64,000 nt of DNA from Saprospiraceae bacterium (GTDB lineage Bacteria; Bacteroidota; Bacteroidia; Chitinophagales; Saprospiraceae), in NCBI GenBank assembly GCA_022844565.1, contig JALHLK010000001.1:435073-499072 (forward strand). The letters run 5' to 3'. The position numbers and the translations under genes were made by a program. Shown piece by piece: positions 1 to 10,254 of the stretch. Under the pieces are notes generated by a model. The model made no database searches and was not told the origin of the DNA. It saw only the letters and a program-made list of their open reading frames with translations. Numbering within the stretch: position 1 is the first letter of the stretch; each line of letters starts with the position of its first letter.

Positions 1-1807
1 TATATTCACTCCTTTTTATCTCTCTGGCTGATCCGAGTGGCTCGTCGCGCCCAAATACTCTTTCATTTTTGAATTTATCTAGGATGGCTTGATCACCTGA
101 TTGTAAGAATTGGTATCCAAAACTCCAATTAAAATATTTGTAGGTTTGGCCCATGATATTGACTTCCGCACCTGAAGTAAAAGATTTATTAATATTTTTG
201 TAACTGAAGATAAATGCTCCATTTCTTTGTATTGCGATAGGCAAATAATTTATCATGTCAGTCACATAATTATAGAATAAGTTGGTCTCGATTTTAATGG
301 GTTTATTCTTTAAATTATAAGTAAAACCAGTGTTGATACCGCTCGACATCTCAGGTCTTAGAGAACCTATCTCATATGCTTCGGGCAGGATTCTATCCAC
401 CAAGCCTTCTTGGTTTTGTTTTTGTATTTCTGCTAATGAATATTCAGCAGCTCCGTAAATACGGTATCCTTGACCAGCAGGATTGACATAATTGAGGTAA
501 AGTTGTCTAAAATCGGGTGCTTTAAAACCACTACCAAATGAAAAGTTGATATTCAATTGCTTGTTGACTTTATATTGTGACGATAGCTTTGGAGTGAGTC
601 GATTGGCAAAATCAGTGTTGGCATCATATCGAAGACCTGGTATAATGGTCCAATTTTCATTGATTTTCCATTCGTTTTGAATGAATCCGTACGCTAGTTG
701 TTGTATTTGTTGTGTCCTATATCGTATGGTATTGACAGTTTGTACATTATAACCTCCACCCATCGTCAATTGGTGATTTTTGGCCCATGTCCAGTCTGTC
801 TGATTTTCTACTCTATAAAAATTGTGATTAAAATCATCTTTGTAGTATTCTTCACCAGAATTTAAAAAAGTCAGTGATTGATCATATTGATAAAAAGAGC
901 CGTATAGTCTTAATGAGGTTTTTAGGTTGTCATTAAATAAGTGATTTATTACAGGATTAATATTGATGTCTGTTGTTAGACCACTTCCATCGATGTTCAG
1001 CGTATTTCCTCCTAAGGCGAATAAAGATGTCTGTAAACCATGAAATAACCTATTGTTCCAAATTAACCTTGTTTTTGGGGTAAATCGATGTGTAAACTTA
1101 AGTTGAAGGGTGCTATTCGAGTAAGGATCGATGGTCTTTTCTTCCGTCTTAGGATTTAGGTCATAACCATCTGATTTGTTGTGATTAGCATAGAGGAACA
1201 GGGTAGATTTTTTAGTGTTGTAATTAGATGAGACATTTAGATCAAGGGTATTAAAGCTACCATATCTTACTGATCCATTTAGGAATTTTTTCCTACTTTC
1301 TTCCGTGATGATGTTGATAACTCCACCCATGGCTTCGCTGCCATACAATGCTGATGATGGGCCTTTGATAACCTCAATCTTCTTGACATTGCCTACAGAA
1401 AATCTCGATAAGTCAATTACCCCTCCTTGTCTGCCTGTCAGTGGCTCGCTATCTAACATTAAAAGGGTATAATCAGGAGAAAGTCCTTGTATTTGTATAC
1501 CGTTACCAAAAACGCCTCCTCCTATGGCTGCACTTCCTGAACCTGATGTTAAAAACAAGCCAGTTTGCTCTTGTAATAAATCGCTTAATCGTACATTCCC
1601 ATTTAACTGGATAGTTTTGGCACTGATTAGTAGGGTAGGTACCGCTATGTTACTTAAGGGTCTTTCTGTCCTGGTTGCTGTGACAACAATTTCTTGGACA
1701 TCGCCAAATAGCATAGAGTCTTTTTCACTCCAAGTAGACTGAGAACGCATTGACTGGGAGATGGTAAACAAAAAAATAAGTACAATATACCGTGTAGAAA
1801 AATTCAT
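1..1807 (-). CDS. TonB-dependent outer membrane receptor (3' end beyond window)
   Basis: The reading frame opens at an ATG at 1807-1805 and stays open to the left edge, so about 602 residues are present and the C-terminal barrel strands are missing. Residues 1-23 look like a signal peptide. A TonB-box/plug start (EIVVTATR, about 39-46) and a typical plug with GGGVFGNGIQIQG, a VIKGPSSALYGSEAMGGVINI-type end and a later GFKAPDFRQLYLNY barrel motif place it in the BtuB/CirA/FepA-like receptor group (COG4771), not SusC. Such receptors import siderophores, haem or cobalamin using TonB energy. There is no STN domain, so no link to the neighbouring sigma factor is evident. The ligand cannot be deduced, and no cobalamin riboswitch or Fur-type box was recognised upstream. 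Confidence 0.88.
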   Translation of the reverse strand, partial: MNFSTRYIVLIFLFTISQSMRSQSTWSEKDSMLFGDVQEIVVTATRTERPLSNIAVPTLLISAKTIQLNGNVRLSDLLQEQTGLFLTSGSGSAAIGGGVFGNGIQIQGLSPDYTLLMLDSEPLTGRQGGVIDLSRFSVGNVKKIEVIKGPSSALYGSEAMGGVINIITEESRKKFLNGSVRYGSFNTLDLNVSSNYNTKKSTLFLYANHNKSDGYDLNPKTEEKTIDPYSNSTLQLKFTHRFTPKTRLIWNNRLFHGLQTSLFALGGNTLNIDGSGLTTDININPVINHLFNDNLKTSLRLYGSFYQYDQSLTFLNSGEEYYKDDFNHNFYRVENQTDWTWAKNHQLTMGGGYNVQTVNTIRYRTQQIQQLAYGFIQNEWKINENWTIIPGLRYDANTDFANRLTPKLSSQYKVNKQLNINFSFGSGFKAPDFRQLYLNYVNPAGQGYRIYGAAEYSLAEIQKQNQEGLVDRILPEAYEIGSLRPEMSSGINTGFTYNLKNKPIKIETNLFYNYVTDMINYLPIAIQRNGAFIFSYKNINKSFTSGAEVNIMGQTYKYFNWSFGYQFLQSGDQAILDKFKNERVFGRDEPLGSAREIKRSEY

Positions 1808-2115
1808 GGGGCAAAGTTCTAAAATACAAATAAGGTAATTGTCACGGCTTTGTCATAAGAATGATCGTTTAGGAATTGACATAGTTTTAATTACTTTATA
1901 GATTTTAATGTTATCTAATTCCAATATTAATGTTAATTTTGTTCTTAAGGTATATAGCCTATTCCAAAAAAAAACTATTTTATTTAATATCAATTACTTT
2001 TTGCCGCTGCTACCAAAAAGGGAACAATTGTTTAATAGTAAAATAGAAATTAATACTTTTTGATCCAAACAAAGAAATAGGTTTTTGAAATGGACTCAAA
2101 AATACATTTTAATAA
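1808..2115. other. Divergent intergenic region with a short hairpin
   Basis: This AT-rich spacer lies between the divergent receptor gene and the sigma factor gene and must hold both promoters. The only structure I see is a 7-bp perfect inverted repeat, CTTTTTG at 1997-2003 and CAAAAAG at 2014-2020, around a 10-nt GC-richer loop. It has no U-tract suitable for a terminator and no recognised riboswitch core. No clear TAnnTTTG promoter element was found. Confidence 0.4.
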
Positions 2116-2670
2116 ATGCAGAGCGATTTAATAAAGTATGTTGAAGGTTTAAAAAGGGGTGATGTTCAGGCATTTAGGTCGATTTTTGATCTATATCAAT
2201 CAACAGTTTACGGATTGTCAAAAAAACTCACGGGAGATGTTTTTAGTGCTGAAGAAATAACCTCACAAGTTTTTGTTACCCTTTGGAAAAGGAGAGCATC
2301 TTTAGATACAGCATTCCCTATTTATGGCATTATTTTTAAAATTACGAAGGATTTAATAGCAAATTATTTTACTAAAGTCGTCAGAGACCAATCAAATCTT
2401 AATACCTATTTGACCGAAAACAGACAGAGTTATATGTATGATGGAGAGTCTAATGTAATATTCCAATTGTATCTCGATATTGCAGATGAAGCTATCCTTT
2501 TGTTGCCAGTAAAAAGGCAAGAGATATTCAAATTATACTTCTATCAAAGTCAATCTTATACACAAATAGCTAATGAGTTGAATATAGAAGAGTCAACCGT
2601 CAGAGTACATATCTTTAAAGCGTTAGAATTCATCAGGAAGTATATATTAAGTCATCCTGATTTTGGTTAA
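2116..2670 (+). CDS. ECF-type RNA polymerase sigma factor
   Basis: The 184-residue length is normal for Bacteroidota ECF (RpoE/FecI-like) sigma factors. Region 2 spans about residues 14-82 (DVQAFRSIFDLYQ, then AEEITSQVFVTLWKRR). Region 4 spans about 122-175, with a helix-turn-helix (SYTQIANELNIEESTVRVHI). There is no region 3, as expected. The gene converges tail-to-tail with the FecR-SusC-SusD operon; the usual arrangement is sigma factor immediately upstream of fecR. By analogy with FecI/FecR systems it probably binds the FecR protein encoded at 10255-11202 and directs transcription of the susC operon. That pairing is inference from proximity. Confidence 0.93.
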   Translation: MQSDLIKYVEGLKRGDVQAFRSIFDLYQSTVYGLSKKLTGDVFSAEEITSQVFVTLWKRRASLDTAFPIYGIIFKITKDLIANYFTKVVRDQSNLNTYLTENRQSYMYDGESNVIFQLYLDIADEAILLLPVKRQEIFKLYFYQSQSYTQIANELNIEESTVRVHIFKALEFIRKYILSHPDFG

Positions 2671-2745
2671 TCTAGCGTTCTATCCAAATAAATAGATTAT
2701 CACAGAACAAACTAAGGTAGACTCTTGACCACGAATTGGCCAAAA

Positions 2746-4143
2746 TTATTCACCTTTGATAGTTTTGGCACTGTTGATAAGTTGATTTAAAACAGTTTTT
2801 AAATTTTCATCAGAAGGTTTAGGAGCATTATTGTTTATCACTTTACCTTCTCTATCTAAAAGGATCGATCTAGGTATTAGACCGACGCTATAAGCCTTCA
2901 TAAATTCAGAATTGAGTGCATTATCAGATATTAAATGAGTCCCACCAACATTATATACGGGCACCATTTTTTTCCATTTTGCTTGGTCTTTTTTATCATC
3001 TACAGAGATCACCACAAATGCAATATCATCACCTTCATACGCTTTGATGATTTCTTTGAGGGCGGGCATTTGTTTGATACAAGGTCCACACCAAGTAGCC
3101 CAGATATCAATATATACATATTTTCCTTTCAAATCTGATAGTGCTACTTTAGAACCATCCATTCGCTCATAATTAAATCCAATTGATTTGGTACCTGATG
3201 TAGTATTGAGGGCTGTTTGCAATCTTGCGTTTAGCCTATCCTTCAACTCTTTTGATTGTAGTAAATCCATTATTTTTTCATAATCACTTTGGTAATTTGC
3301 ATTTTTATTATTGACATTATTAAAGAGCATGCTAATGATAGATTCTCTATTGTAAATGCTTTTCATGTCCTTAGTAGATTCTTTGACAAACTCTATGTTG
3401 TTCAGTGTTGTATCAGCCTTCATTGCTGCTCTGAGCGTTTGACGATATTTTTCGATGACAAGGATTCTATAGTTTTTGTCATAAAGAAAAAGCTCTTGGT
3501 CGTCAAGATACATTGCTAAAATTGGATCGTAATAATCAGCGGGTAAAACTGGGTGTTCTTTCAAATGATAGTGATTAAATTTATCATAATTATTATGTAT
3601 CAAAAGATAATCATTCTCTATAATTTTAGTGAATAAAGCCTTTTCCTTTTCGGTCAGTTGCGATTCATTTAAAAGAGCAAGGTAAGCTGCTTTGTTTTTA
3701 ATATTCTTTTCATTGAAATCTTTTAGAGGCACCAAAAAATATTCTTTTGCATCTCCAACTAATTTTAATCTAAGCTTGGCATATTCCAAATTGAAATTAT
3801 TAACTCCGCTTCCGATCCCCGAATATTTAATAGTTTTATGAAAATCTTGGGCATCCGCACTTATGGTAAGGTTGTCTCCATCTTTTATAAAAACTTGTGT
3901 TGTGGTCTTGCCTAAACTAAAATAATAACTAGCGTTTTCTAAGAACTTAATAGTATCTCTAAAGTTTCCCTCTGAGTCAACATTAATTTTCTTTTCAAAA
4001 CTAAGCTCAATATGTGACAACTTTATGCTAGTTTCTTCAGTATTTACTATTTTTCCAGAAAGGATAGCGACCTTAGTATGTTGACCATTTATCGAAATCA
4101 AGGTGGATGTCAATAAAGCAAAGAGTGTGAATATTTTTAGCAT
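2746..4143 (-). CDS. Exported TlpA-like thioredoxin-fold protein with DUF4369-like N-terminus
   Basis: The protein has 465 residues with a signal peptide (about 1-20). A beta-rich N-terminal region (about 26-115) resembles DUF4369, followed by a helical middle section. A C-terminal AhpC/TSA-TlpA thioredoxin domain covers about 325-460. The redox motif is W351-C352-G353-P354-C355 in the context WATWCGPCIKQMP, with the cis-Pro region near VGLIPRSILLD. Proteins of this build are periplasmic thiol-disulfide oxidoreductases that often sit next to SusCD pairs in Bacteroidota. It is probably the last gene of the fecR-susC-susD operon, 111 bp after the small lipoprotein gene. Its client is unknown; a role in reducing or folding disulfide-containing outer-membrane or substrate proteins is inference. 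Confidence 0.88.
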   Translation of the reverse strand: MLKIFTLFALLTSTLISINGQHTKVAILSGKIVNTEETSIKLSHIELSFEKKINVDSEGNFRDTIKFLENASYYFSLGKTTTQVFIKDGDNLTISADAQDFHKTIKYSGIGSGVNNFNLEYAKLRLKLVGDAKEYFLVPLKDFNEKNIKNKAAYLALLNESQLTEKEKALFTKIIENDYLLIHNNYDKFNHYHLKEHPVLPADYYDPILAMYLDDQELFLYDKNYRILVIEKYRQTLRAAMKADTTLNNIEFVKESTKDMKSIYNRESIISMLFNNVNNKNANYQSDYEKIMDLLQSKELKDRLNARLQTALNTTSGTKSIGFNYERMDGSKVALSDLKGKYVYIDIWATWCGPCIKQMPALKEIIKAYEGDDIAFVVISVDDKKDQAKWKKMVPVYNVGGTHLISDNALNSEFMKAYSVGLIPRSILLDREGKVINNNAPKPSDENLKTVLNQLINSAKTIKGE

Positions 4144-4254
4144 TTTTATATTTTTTAATATTTTTAATAAAAAGAGTTGCCTGACTTGTGATCGCTTCTA
4201 CAATATATTGCATACGACGTGACGATCCTGGTAAAAAATAAAATTATTTTATAA

Positions 4255-4812
4255 TTATTGATGAAATCTACTTATGAAATTCTTAAAATATGCAATTTTC
4301 GCTTCATCAGTGACCATATCGTAAGTGATTTTATCAGTCCTGTCTTCAAGTATTTCTCCAGTGAGTAAACTCCTTCTTAATATATGATATCTGGTAAATA
4401 ACATTTGACTGCTACTTTGACTTTCTAATGTTAATCCAGGAATGATATTGGTAATTGCAGGGGCAGGGTTTGGAATCTTCAAAACATTTCCTTCAATTTT
4501 ATAAAAGCTTATGATCGAATCTGGTCTTGGTCTAAGATTCAATTTTGTAAAATCAAAATTATTTGCAAAAGAAAGCCTGTAAAAAGCATTTGGTTCGACA
4601 AAAAGATGGTAAAGGTCTGCAGTGGCATTGGTAGTGTTGGATGTGAATGTTGGGTCATTTTTCACCTGCCAAAAACCTGCAGCATTGAATTGTGGTGTCA
4701 AATCTTCTTCTTCTGTACACGAAATAATACCCATCGAAATTCCAATGGCTACGAAACAAAGGCTAATAAATGGATTTCTTAAATTTCTAATGATGTTTAT
4801 ATTTTTATTCAT
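4255..4812 (-). CDS. Small lipoprotein of the SusCD operon, function unknown
   Basis: This 185-residue protein has an N-terminal hydrophobic segment ending in a lipobox (GIIS-C32). The following residues, TEEED, form an acidic stretch that resembles the surface-lipoprotein export signal known in Bacteroidota. I do not recognise the rest, which looks like a compact beta-rich domain with a TP-rich central part. It starts 31 bp after the SusD stop, so it is almost certainly co-transcribed with it. In many SusCD loci the gene after susD encodes a surface-exposed ligand-binding lipoprotein, and this may be one. That role is inferred from position only. Confidence 0.8.
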   Translation of the reverse strand: MNKNINIIRNLRNPFISLCFVAIGISMGIISCTEEEDLTPQFNAAGFWQVKNDPTFTSNTTNATADLYHLFVEPNAFYRLSFANNFDFTKLNLRPRPDSIISFYKIEGNVLKIPNPAPAITNIIPGLTLESQSSSQMLFTRYHILRRSLLTGEILEDRTDKITYDMVTDEAKIAYFKNFISRFHQ

Positions 4813-4843
4813 TTTTTTATGTTTTAGATCATTGGTGAGTGAA

Positions 4844-6424
4844 TTATTGTCTTGTTATACCGCCATATTCATTTTGCTGCCAGCCCAAAAAATCAACTTC
4901 TCTTTGTATTATGGGTAGCGCATATGTTGGAGCATTAGGAGCAAGTTTGAAGGTGAATACTTCTGAATTGAAGTCAAGTGGATCTAATCTACCTCTCTTG
5001 GTAACCGTAATATTGGCATTGTCAAGTGCATTGTATCTTTTGAGATCATGCCAACGCATGACCATAGCCATTTCTCTTCTTCGTTCATTTTTCACATCAT
5101 CTAGGGTACTGCCAATATTATCCACATAATTTGCTGGAAACCTCCTTTTTCTAAGTTCTTTTAAAATGACATTTGCACTTTCTCCATCACCAGCACCTCT
5201 TGCTCTACACTCTGCCATTATTAGCATAATTTCTGGTACTGTCACGCTTAGTATGTAGCCGCTGTTAGTAGTGCTAGTAGCATTTTTTAAATAATTTTTA
5301 GAGATTAATTGATCTTTGAATCTTGGTCGAAGGAATGAAGCATTGATATTTCCATTATTGTCATAATATACCCTTTTTCTCAAATCAGTAGACTCATATG
5401 TGTCATACAACTCTTTAGTAGGTACCATTCTTGATTGTGCTGTGGCTTGACCAACAAACCTAAAAAATGATTCTTTATACCATAGGTTGCTATTGCTTAT
5501 TGGTGAATTTGCATTTTGATCTGCTGCAATTGCTGGGAATGTTGGAGTCGTAGAAAACACTACGCCATTAAATGTTTCTGTTTGGACCGTTAAATTCCTT
5601 TGTCCAAATAAAGTCTGATCTTTGAGGTCATACAAAAACTTATTAGAATTGTATGCCGATTTTGCAAATTCAAATGCTTTTTTGTAGTCACCTAGATATA
5701 AATATACTCTAGCTAATAAAGACTCTGTTGCTGGCACAGTTATTCTCCAAGGAGTATTGGCGTCTAATATCACTGCTCCAGCATCTTGGAGTTCTATTCT
5801 TGCTTCTTCTAAATCTTTTAGCACGTTATCAAAAGTAAAGTTCACAGTATTTCTAGTTTCTACTCCTGATTCTACTGTGCTAACACTGTTTCTGTAACCT
5901 ACTCCTGGATTATTACCACCATTGAGTGATGGGTGAGTGCAATATTCTACCGCTAATAAGAAATGATACAACCCTCTGAAAAATTTAGCTTCTGCTTTGA
6001 TTTTCTTTTTGAGTTTTGCATCGCCCTCTACTTCTGGTGCTTCTACAGTATTGATAATCTGATTTAGCAAATACATAAAACTGTAGGTAGATAAAAATGG
6101 CACAAATCCTGAGGTTCCTCCGCCTTGTGATTGGAAAAATGATTCATTCCAAGTACTATAGGCTTCCCATGTCTGGAATGAGGCTAAATTGTTGGCAGGA
6201 ACATTATTTTGCCATTCTGGTACAAACTCACAATCATCAGATGCGACAATACTATTAGCCCATTCCACTCTATTTCTCGTCACTCGTATGTTATTGAGTA
6301 AAGCATCATATTGTGAAACATCATTAAAAGTTGCGACGCCACCTTCTCGTGGTGTGACATCTAAAAAGTCTTGGCAACCTACCAAAAAGAACATTACTAA
6401 AAGTATAAAAATTTTATTTTTCAT
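4844..6424 (-). CDS. SusD/RagB-family nutrient-binding lipoprotein
   Basis: The 526-residue length is typical of the SusD/RagB family. Residues 1-17 form a lipoprotein signal ending LVG-C17, followed by QDFLDVTP, the classic SusD N-terminus. Internal family features include an AEAKFFRGLYHFLLAVEY-type TPR helix, a later SLLARVYLYLGDYKKAFE helix, and the C-terminal RRREMAMVMRWHDLKRYNAL segment. SusD lipoproteins cap the SusC porin on the cell surface and capture the substrate. The gene lies 31 bp downstream of susC. The sequence gives no direct clue whether the cargo is glycan or peptide; no glycoside hydrolase lies in this operon. Confidence 0.96.
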   Translation of the reverse strand: MKNKIFILLVMFFLVGCQDFLDVTPREGGVATFNDVSQYDALLNNIRVTRNRVEWANSIVASDDCEFVPEWQNNVPANNLASFQTWEAYSTWNESFFQSQGGGTSGFVPFLSTYSFMYLLNQIINTVEAPEVEGDAKLKKKIKAEAKFFRGLYHFLLAVEYCTHPSLNGGNNPGVGYRNSVSTVESGVETRNTVNFTFDNVLKDLEEARIELQDAGAVILDANTPWRITVPATESLLARVYLYLGDYKKAFEFAKSAYNSNKFLYDLKDQTLFGQRNLTVQTETFNGVVFSTTPTFPAIAADQNANSPISNSNLWYKESFFRFVGQATAQSRMVPTKELYDTYESTDLRKRVYYDNNGNINASFLRPRFKDQLISKNYLKNATSTTNSGYILSVTVPEIMLIMAECRARGAGDGESANVILKELRKRRFPANYVDNIGSTLDDVKNERRREMAMVMRWHDLKRYNALDNANITVTKRGRLDPLDFNSEVFTFKLAPNAPTYALPIIQREVDFLGWQQNEYGGITRQ

Positions 6425-6455
6425 TTTCTAACTTATTTAATTTATATGATGATTT

Positions 6456-9400
6456 TTAGAATCCTACTCTTGCACCAAACGTCATGGTCATGATGGGTGT
6501 AATTGATCCAGGGAGGAAGCCAGGGTCAAACCCACCTTTATTATTTGTCCACAATAATCCTATATTTCTTAATTGTCCATAAATTGTTAAATTGTTGAAA
6601 ACATTTCTGATTTTACCCAACTGTTTACTTCCCAATTCATAACCAACATACACCTCGTCCCATCTTAATGCTGAAGCATTGTCAATTGAGTTTAGAGAAT
6701 TGAAGTTGTATAAACTGTTGCCAGTATTTACCAGTAATCTGTTTGCTAATGTTGGATAGAGTATACCTACTTGATCAGAAGCAACTAACGGAGATGTAGT
6801 TATGATTTGATCCCATGCTGATTGTGAAAAGTTCTTAGATAAATGTGACGATGCAAAATTTGGACCACTAGTGATGTTTCTAACTTTATGTCCAAATCTA
6901 CCCGTCATTACAGACATAAGGGTAAAACCTTTATAATAAAATGAATTAGTAAAACCTAAAGTAGCGGGTGGGGTAGTACGCCCTCCATAATAAAGGCGAG
7001 GATCGTCGATGAGTTCTACACCTGGCATAGGAGCACCAAGTGTAGTGAATCCATTAAAGGCATTACTCGTATTGTTTAGAGTAACTAATTCCCCAGTTTT
7101 AGTTTCTTGTATGAAAAACCCTTCTCTCGTAACACCAGCCAATTTGATACCCATTATCCGATCGGTTGGTAAGCCCTCTATAAATTGGGTAAAGCCAACA
7201 TATTGTGATAATTGGTTACTGACAAAATTAAAATCTAATATTTTATTATAGTTATAGTCTGCATTTATACTTCCTGCCCATGTAAGGCTATTTCCAATTT
7301 TTAGAGAAGTGCCCAAACTAAGTTCTATTCCTCTATTCAATACTTCAGCTGCATTGAGGGTAAGTTGTGACACTGACCAAAGAACATTTGAGGTCTGAAC
7401 ATTGGATATCAAATCTTTGGAATGTCTATTATAAACATCTATACTTCCAAAAAACTTCGAATTGTGTATAGAAAAATCGATACCTACGTTAGTTGAGTAA
7501 GTTTTTTCCCACGTGAGCTCATCATTCAGTCTTCCAGTCACATCGCCACTTGGGAGATTTCCAGTTTCTCCAGAAGGTGCGATAGTGGCAAAAATAGAAA
7601 AAGGAAGAAGACTATATTTACCTGCGGCATTACCCGTAGCTCCATAGGTCACTCTAGCTGCCAGTCGATCAAAAGTTTTATTATTTTTCATAAAGGATTC
7701 TTGTAGAGCATTCCATCTTAATCCCGCTGAAAAGAAAGGAGAGAACCTTTCTCGATTTGATCTAGAGATAAAGTTAGATGCATCAGTACGGAGACTTGTA
7801 CTGATGGTGTATTTTTTGTCAAGGGTATAGGACCCACTAAAGAATGCACCAAGATATCGTTCATTTTGTATGAATGCTTGTCTCGAAAACTCTATAGGTG
7901 ATATTATTGATCTACCATTTTCATAGGCTAAATTTGTGGCTGGTAGACTTTGATTGAATATGCTATTGTGAGCAAAAGTATAGTCGTAATAGGCATAATT
8001 CAAATTTTCTGTACTGTATCCATATTTTACATCTTGTGCATTAATCTTGTCGGTTCCGTTGATTAATTCTCCGCCTCCTAAAAGTGCTAACTCATGCCTA
8101 TTGTTAAAAGTCCTATTATAATCTGCTTGAATTCTTCCTTTAAATGATGTTCTTGTGTTACCTCCATTATAGTTATAAACACTTCCGGGAGGAAAATTAG
8201 ATGCATTTTTCTTACTAATTGAGTCAAATGAAGAAGTCACATTAAAAAGGTCTCTAACCGCAAAGCTGTTTTGATCATAGATATTTACTCGATCACTTCT
8301 ATACTGCTCATATTGGAACATTGGTCGTATTTTAAGGCCCTTACCCAGATTTATTTCCAATTCATTTTGTATCCTAAGATCAAAAGCATTAGATGAATTA
8401 TTTCTTAAGTGGGATTCTTCTAAGATGTTATATCGAGTACTAAATGGCAATCTTGCTTCTTCTGCTTCAGCTCTTGGAATGAAATATTTATCACTTTGGT
8501 TAGTGTAATTGCCATTGTCGTCAAATATTCTTGTAAACGGAGAGTACATCGTCTTGGCATGAGCGAGATTTACCCCATTATTTCGTGCATTGAAGTAGGT
8601 CAAGTTGGTATTTACAGTGTATGTTAAGTTGGGGGTAATCTTGAAAGAATTTCCAAAATTTAATAATATTTTGTCATCTGAGTTTCTTTGGACAAAACTT
8701 TTATTACCATCATAAAGTAACGATAACTTGTAACTATTTTTTGCACTTGCTCCAGAAATAATAATATTATGCTGTTGAGTAAATGGTTTTTGTAATACAT
8801 GTTCATCAAATTCTGCTTTGTAGTCAGCATTTAGCATTCTGTTTCTCTCTGTATTAAATTCTTGATCGGAAAGGAGTCCTCTTTCTTTTTGGAAGATCAG
8901 GGTAAAATAATCAGAGGTTCCACCTTGAAATGTCAAATTATTAAATGAATTTACAATAGACGTAGTACCTTTAAATGTGTTGTTAAAATAGTCACTGTAC
9001 TCTAATTGGGTTTTTGAGTCAATCATGTCCATATAATTTCTTATATCCATATCACCACCAAAACTCAAAAAAGTATTGTAACTTAAATTGATTTTGTCTT
9101 TTGTGTTTTCCTTATTTGTAGTGATAACGATTACCCCATTTGCTGCTCTAGCTCCGTATATGGAAGCGGCTGCTGCATCTTTAAGTACATCAACAGATTT
9201 GATATCATTTGGATTTAAGGTTTCAAAACCTCCGTCTATAGGAAAGCCGTCTACGATCAATAAAGGAAGTCGATCCCCTTGAATGTTGGAAAGGGAGCTT
9301 CGTCCTCTAATTATAAATCCCAGATTAGGATCTGATACTAACCCTGCGATCTGACCATTTAGTGCAGATTTTAGATCTGTTGTCGGTCTTTTGCTCAATA

Positions 9401-10196
9401 CTTCGGAGTTTACACTTCCTGCAGCACCAGTTATTCTCTCTTTTGATATCGTTTGAAATCCAGTAGAAACTATGGTTACTTCAGAAAGCCTCATGAAAGC
9501 TTCTTCCATTATTGTTTCGATAAAAGGTTTTGACTCTACAGCAACCTCTTTTGTTTGGTAGCCTACATATGAAAATACCAATGTTTCACTACCTGTTATA
9601 AGATCGAGTGTAAACTCTCCATTTATATCTGAAATAGTACCAACTTCGCTATCTTTAACTTTTATATTTACACCAGGTAAAGCTTCATTTACACTATTTT
9701 TTACAATTCCTTTTAGACTAAATTGTTTTAAAGATGAAATGCTTTTGGAGATGTTTGCTATATTGACTTCAGGTTTTTTTGAATTGTATTTCACACTCAA
9801 TTGGCCATCTGATTCAAGCTTTTGCATTTCGTTAATCATTTTACCAACCTTTTTTGCAGCTTTTTTGCCTTTGTTGTCATTTTTATAGATTACTAAATAC
9901 TTATCATTGTAGACATTGTATTCAAATCCAGTTTCTTTCATCAACCGCTTGATTGCGTTATTAAAAGATTCTTCACGTTTAAGATCAAAGTTTACTTTTA
10001 CGTTTTTTAGTAATTCCGAATCATATGTAAAAAACACTTGATAGTACTCGCTCATCTCATTTAGTACCGTGATGATGTCTTTTTCTGTAGACGTTGTTTG
10101 GTTGCTTTCAGCAGCTTGAAGTACATTCATAGAAGTGAGTACGATGAATAATGATACCATTGTGACTCTAAAATAAGTGTAAATTGTCAACCTCAT
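6456..10196 (-). CDS. SusC/RagA-family TonB-linked outer membrane transporter with STN domain
   Basis: The protein has 1246 residues. After a signal peptide (about 1-29) comes an STN (secretin/TonB short N-terminal) domain at about 36-106. A carboxypeptidase-regulatory-like domain follows at about 161-235 (LKGIVKNSVNEALPGVNI ... LVFSYVGYQT). The plug at about 250-362 contains LLIVDGFPI and AAAASIYGARAANGVIVITT, and the rest is the large beta barrel. It forms the substrate channel with the SusD partner encoded directly after it. The STN domain is the hallmark of transporters that signal through a FecR-type anti-sigma factor. The fecR gene lies just upstream (58 bp), supporting ligand-dependent autoregulation. 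The substrate is unknown. Confidence 0.96.
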   Translation of the reverse strand: MRLTIYTYFRVTMVSLFIVLTSMNVLQAAESNQTTSTEKDIITVLNEMSEYYQVFFTYDSELLKNVKVNFDLKREESFNNAIKRLMKETGFEYNVYNDKYLVIYKNDNKGKKAAKKVGKMINEMQKLESDGQLSVKYNSKKPEVNIANISKSISSLKQFSLKGIVKNSVNEALPGVNIKVKDSEVGTISDINGEFTLDLITGSETLVFSYVGYQTKEVAVESKPFIETIMEEAFMRLSEVTIVSTGFQTISKERITGAAGSVNSEVLSKRPTTDLKSALNGQIAGLVSDPNLGFIIRGRSSLSNIQGDRLPLLIVDGFPIDGGFETLNPNDIKSVDVLKDAAAASIYGARAANGVIVITTNKENTKDKINLSYNTFLSFGGDMDIRNYMDMIDSKTQLEYSDYFNNTFKGTTSIVNSFNNLTFQGGTSDYFTLIFQKERGLLSDQEFNTERNRMLNADYKAEFDEHVLQKPFTQQHNIIISGASAKNSYKLSLLYDGNKSFVQRNSDDKILLNFGNSFKITPNLTYTVNTNLTYFNARNNGVNLAHAKTMYSPFTRIFDDNGNYTNQSDKYFIPRAEAEEARLPFSTRYNILEESHLRNNSSNAFDLRIQNELEINLGKGLKIRPMFQYEQYRSDRVNIYDQNSFAVRDLFNVTSSFDSISKKNASNFPPGSVYNYNGGNTRTSFKGRIQADYNRTFNNRHELALLGGGELINGTDKINAQDVKYGYSTENLNYAYYDYTFAHNSIFNQSLPATNLAYENGRSIISPIEFSRQAFIQNERYLGAFFSGSYTLDKKYTISTSLRTDASNFISRSNRERFSPFFSAGLRWNALQESFMKNNKTFDRLAARVTYGATGNAAGKYSLLPFSIFATIAPSGETGNLPSGDVTGRLNDELTWEKTYSTNVGIDFSIHNSKFFGSIDVYNRHSKDLISNVQTSNVLWSVSQLTLNAAEVLNRGIELSLGTSLKIGNSLTWAGSINADYNYNKILDFNFVSNQLSQYVGFTQFIEGLPTDRIMGIKLAGVTREGFFIQETKTGELVTLNNTSNAFNGFTTLGAPMPGVELIDDPRLYYGGRTTPPATLGFTNSFYYKGFTLMSVMTGRFGHKVRNITSGPNFASSHLSKNFSQSAWDQIITTSPLVASDQVGILYPTLANRLLVNTGNSLYNFNSLNSIDNASALRWDEVYVGYELGSKQLGKIRNVFNNLTIYGQLRNIGLLWTNNKGGFDPGFLPGSITPIMTMTFGARVGF

Positions 10197-10254
10197 ATGT
10201 AGTTATTTAATTTCGTTTTTTAAAAAATTAGGTTTATAGTGCTCCTTCTAGATA

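Noticed and set aside
1808-2115. Cobalamin riboswitch upstream of the TonB receptor
   Set aside because: GCCGCTG and GGGAA occur but in the wrong order and on the wrong strand for the receptor gene; no B12-box core could be folded.
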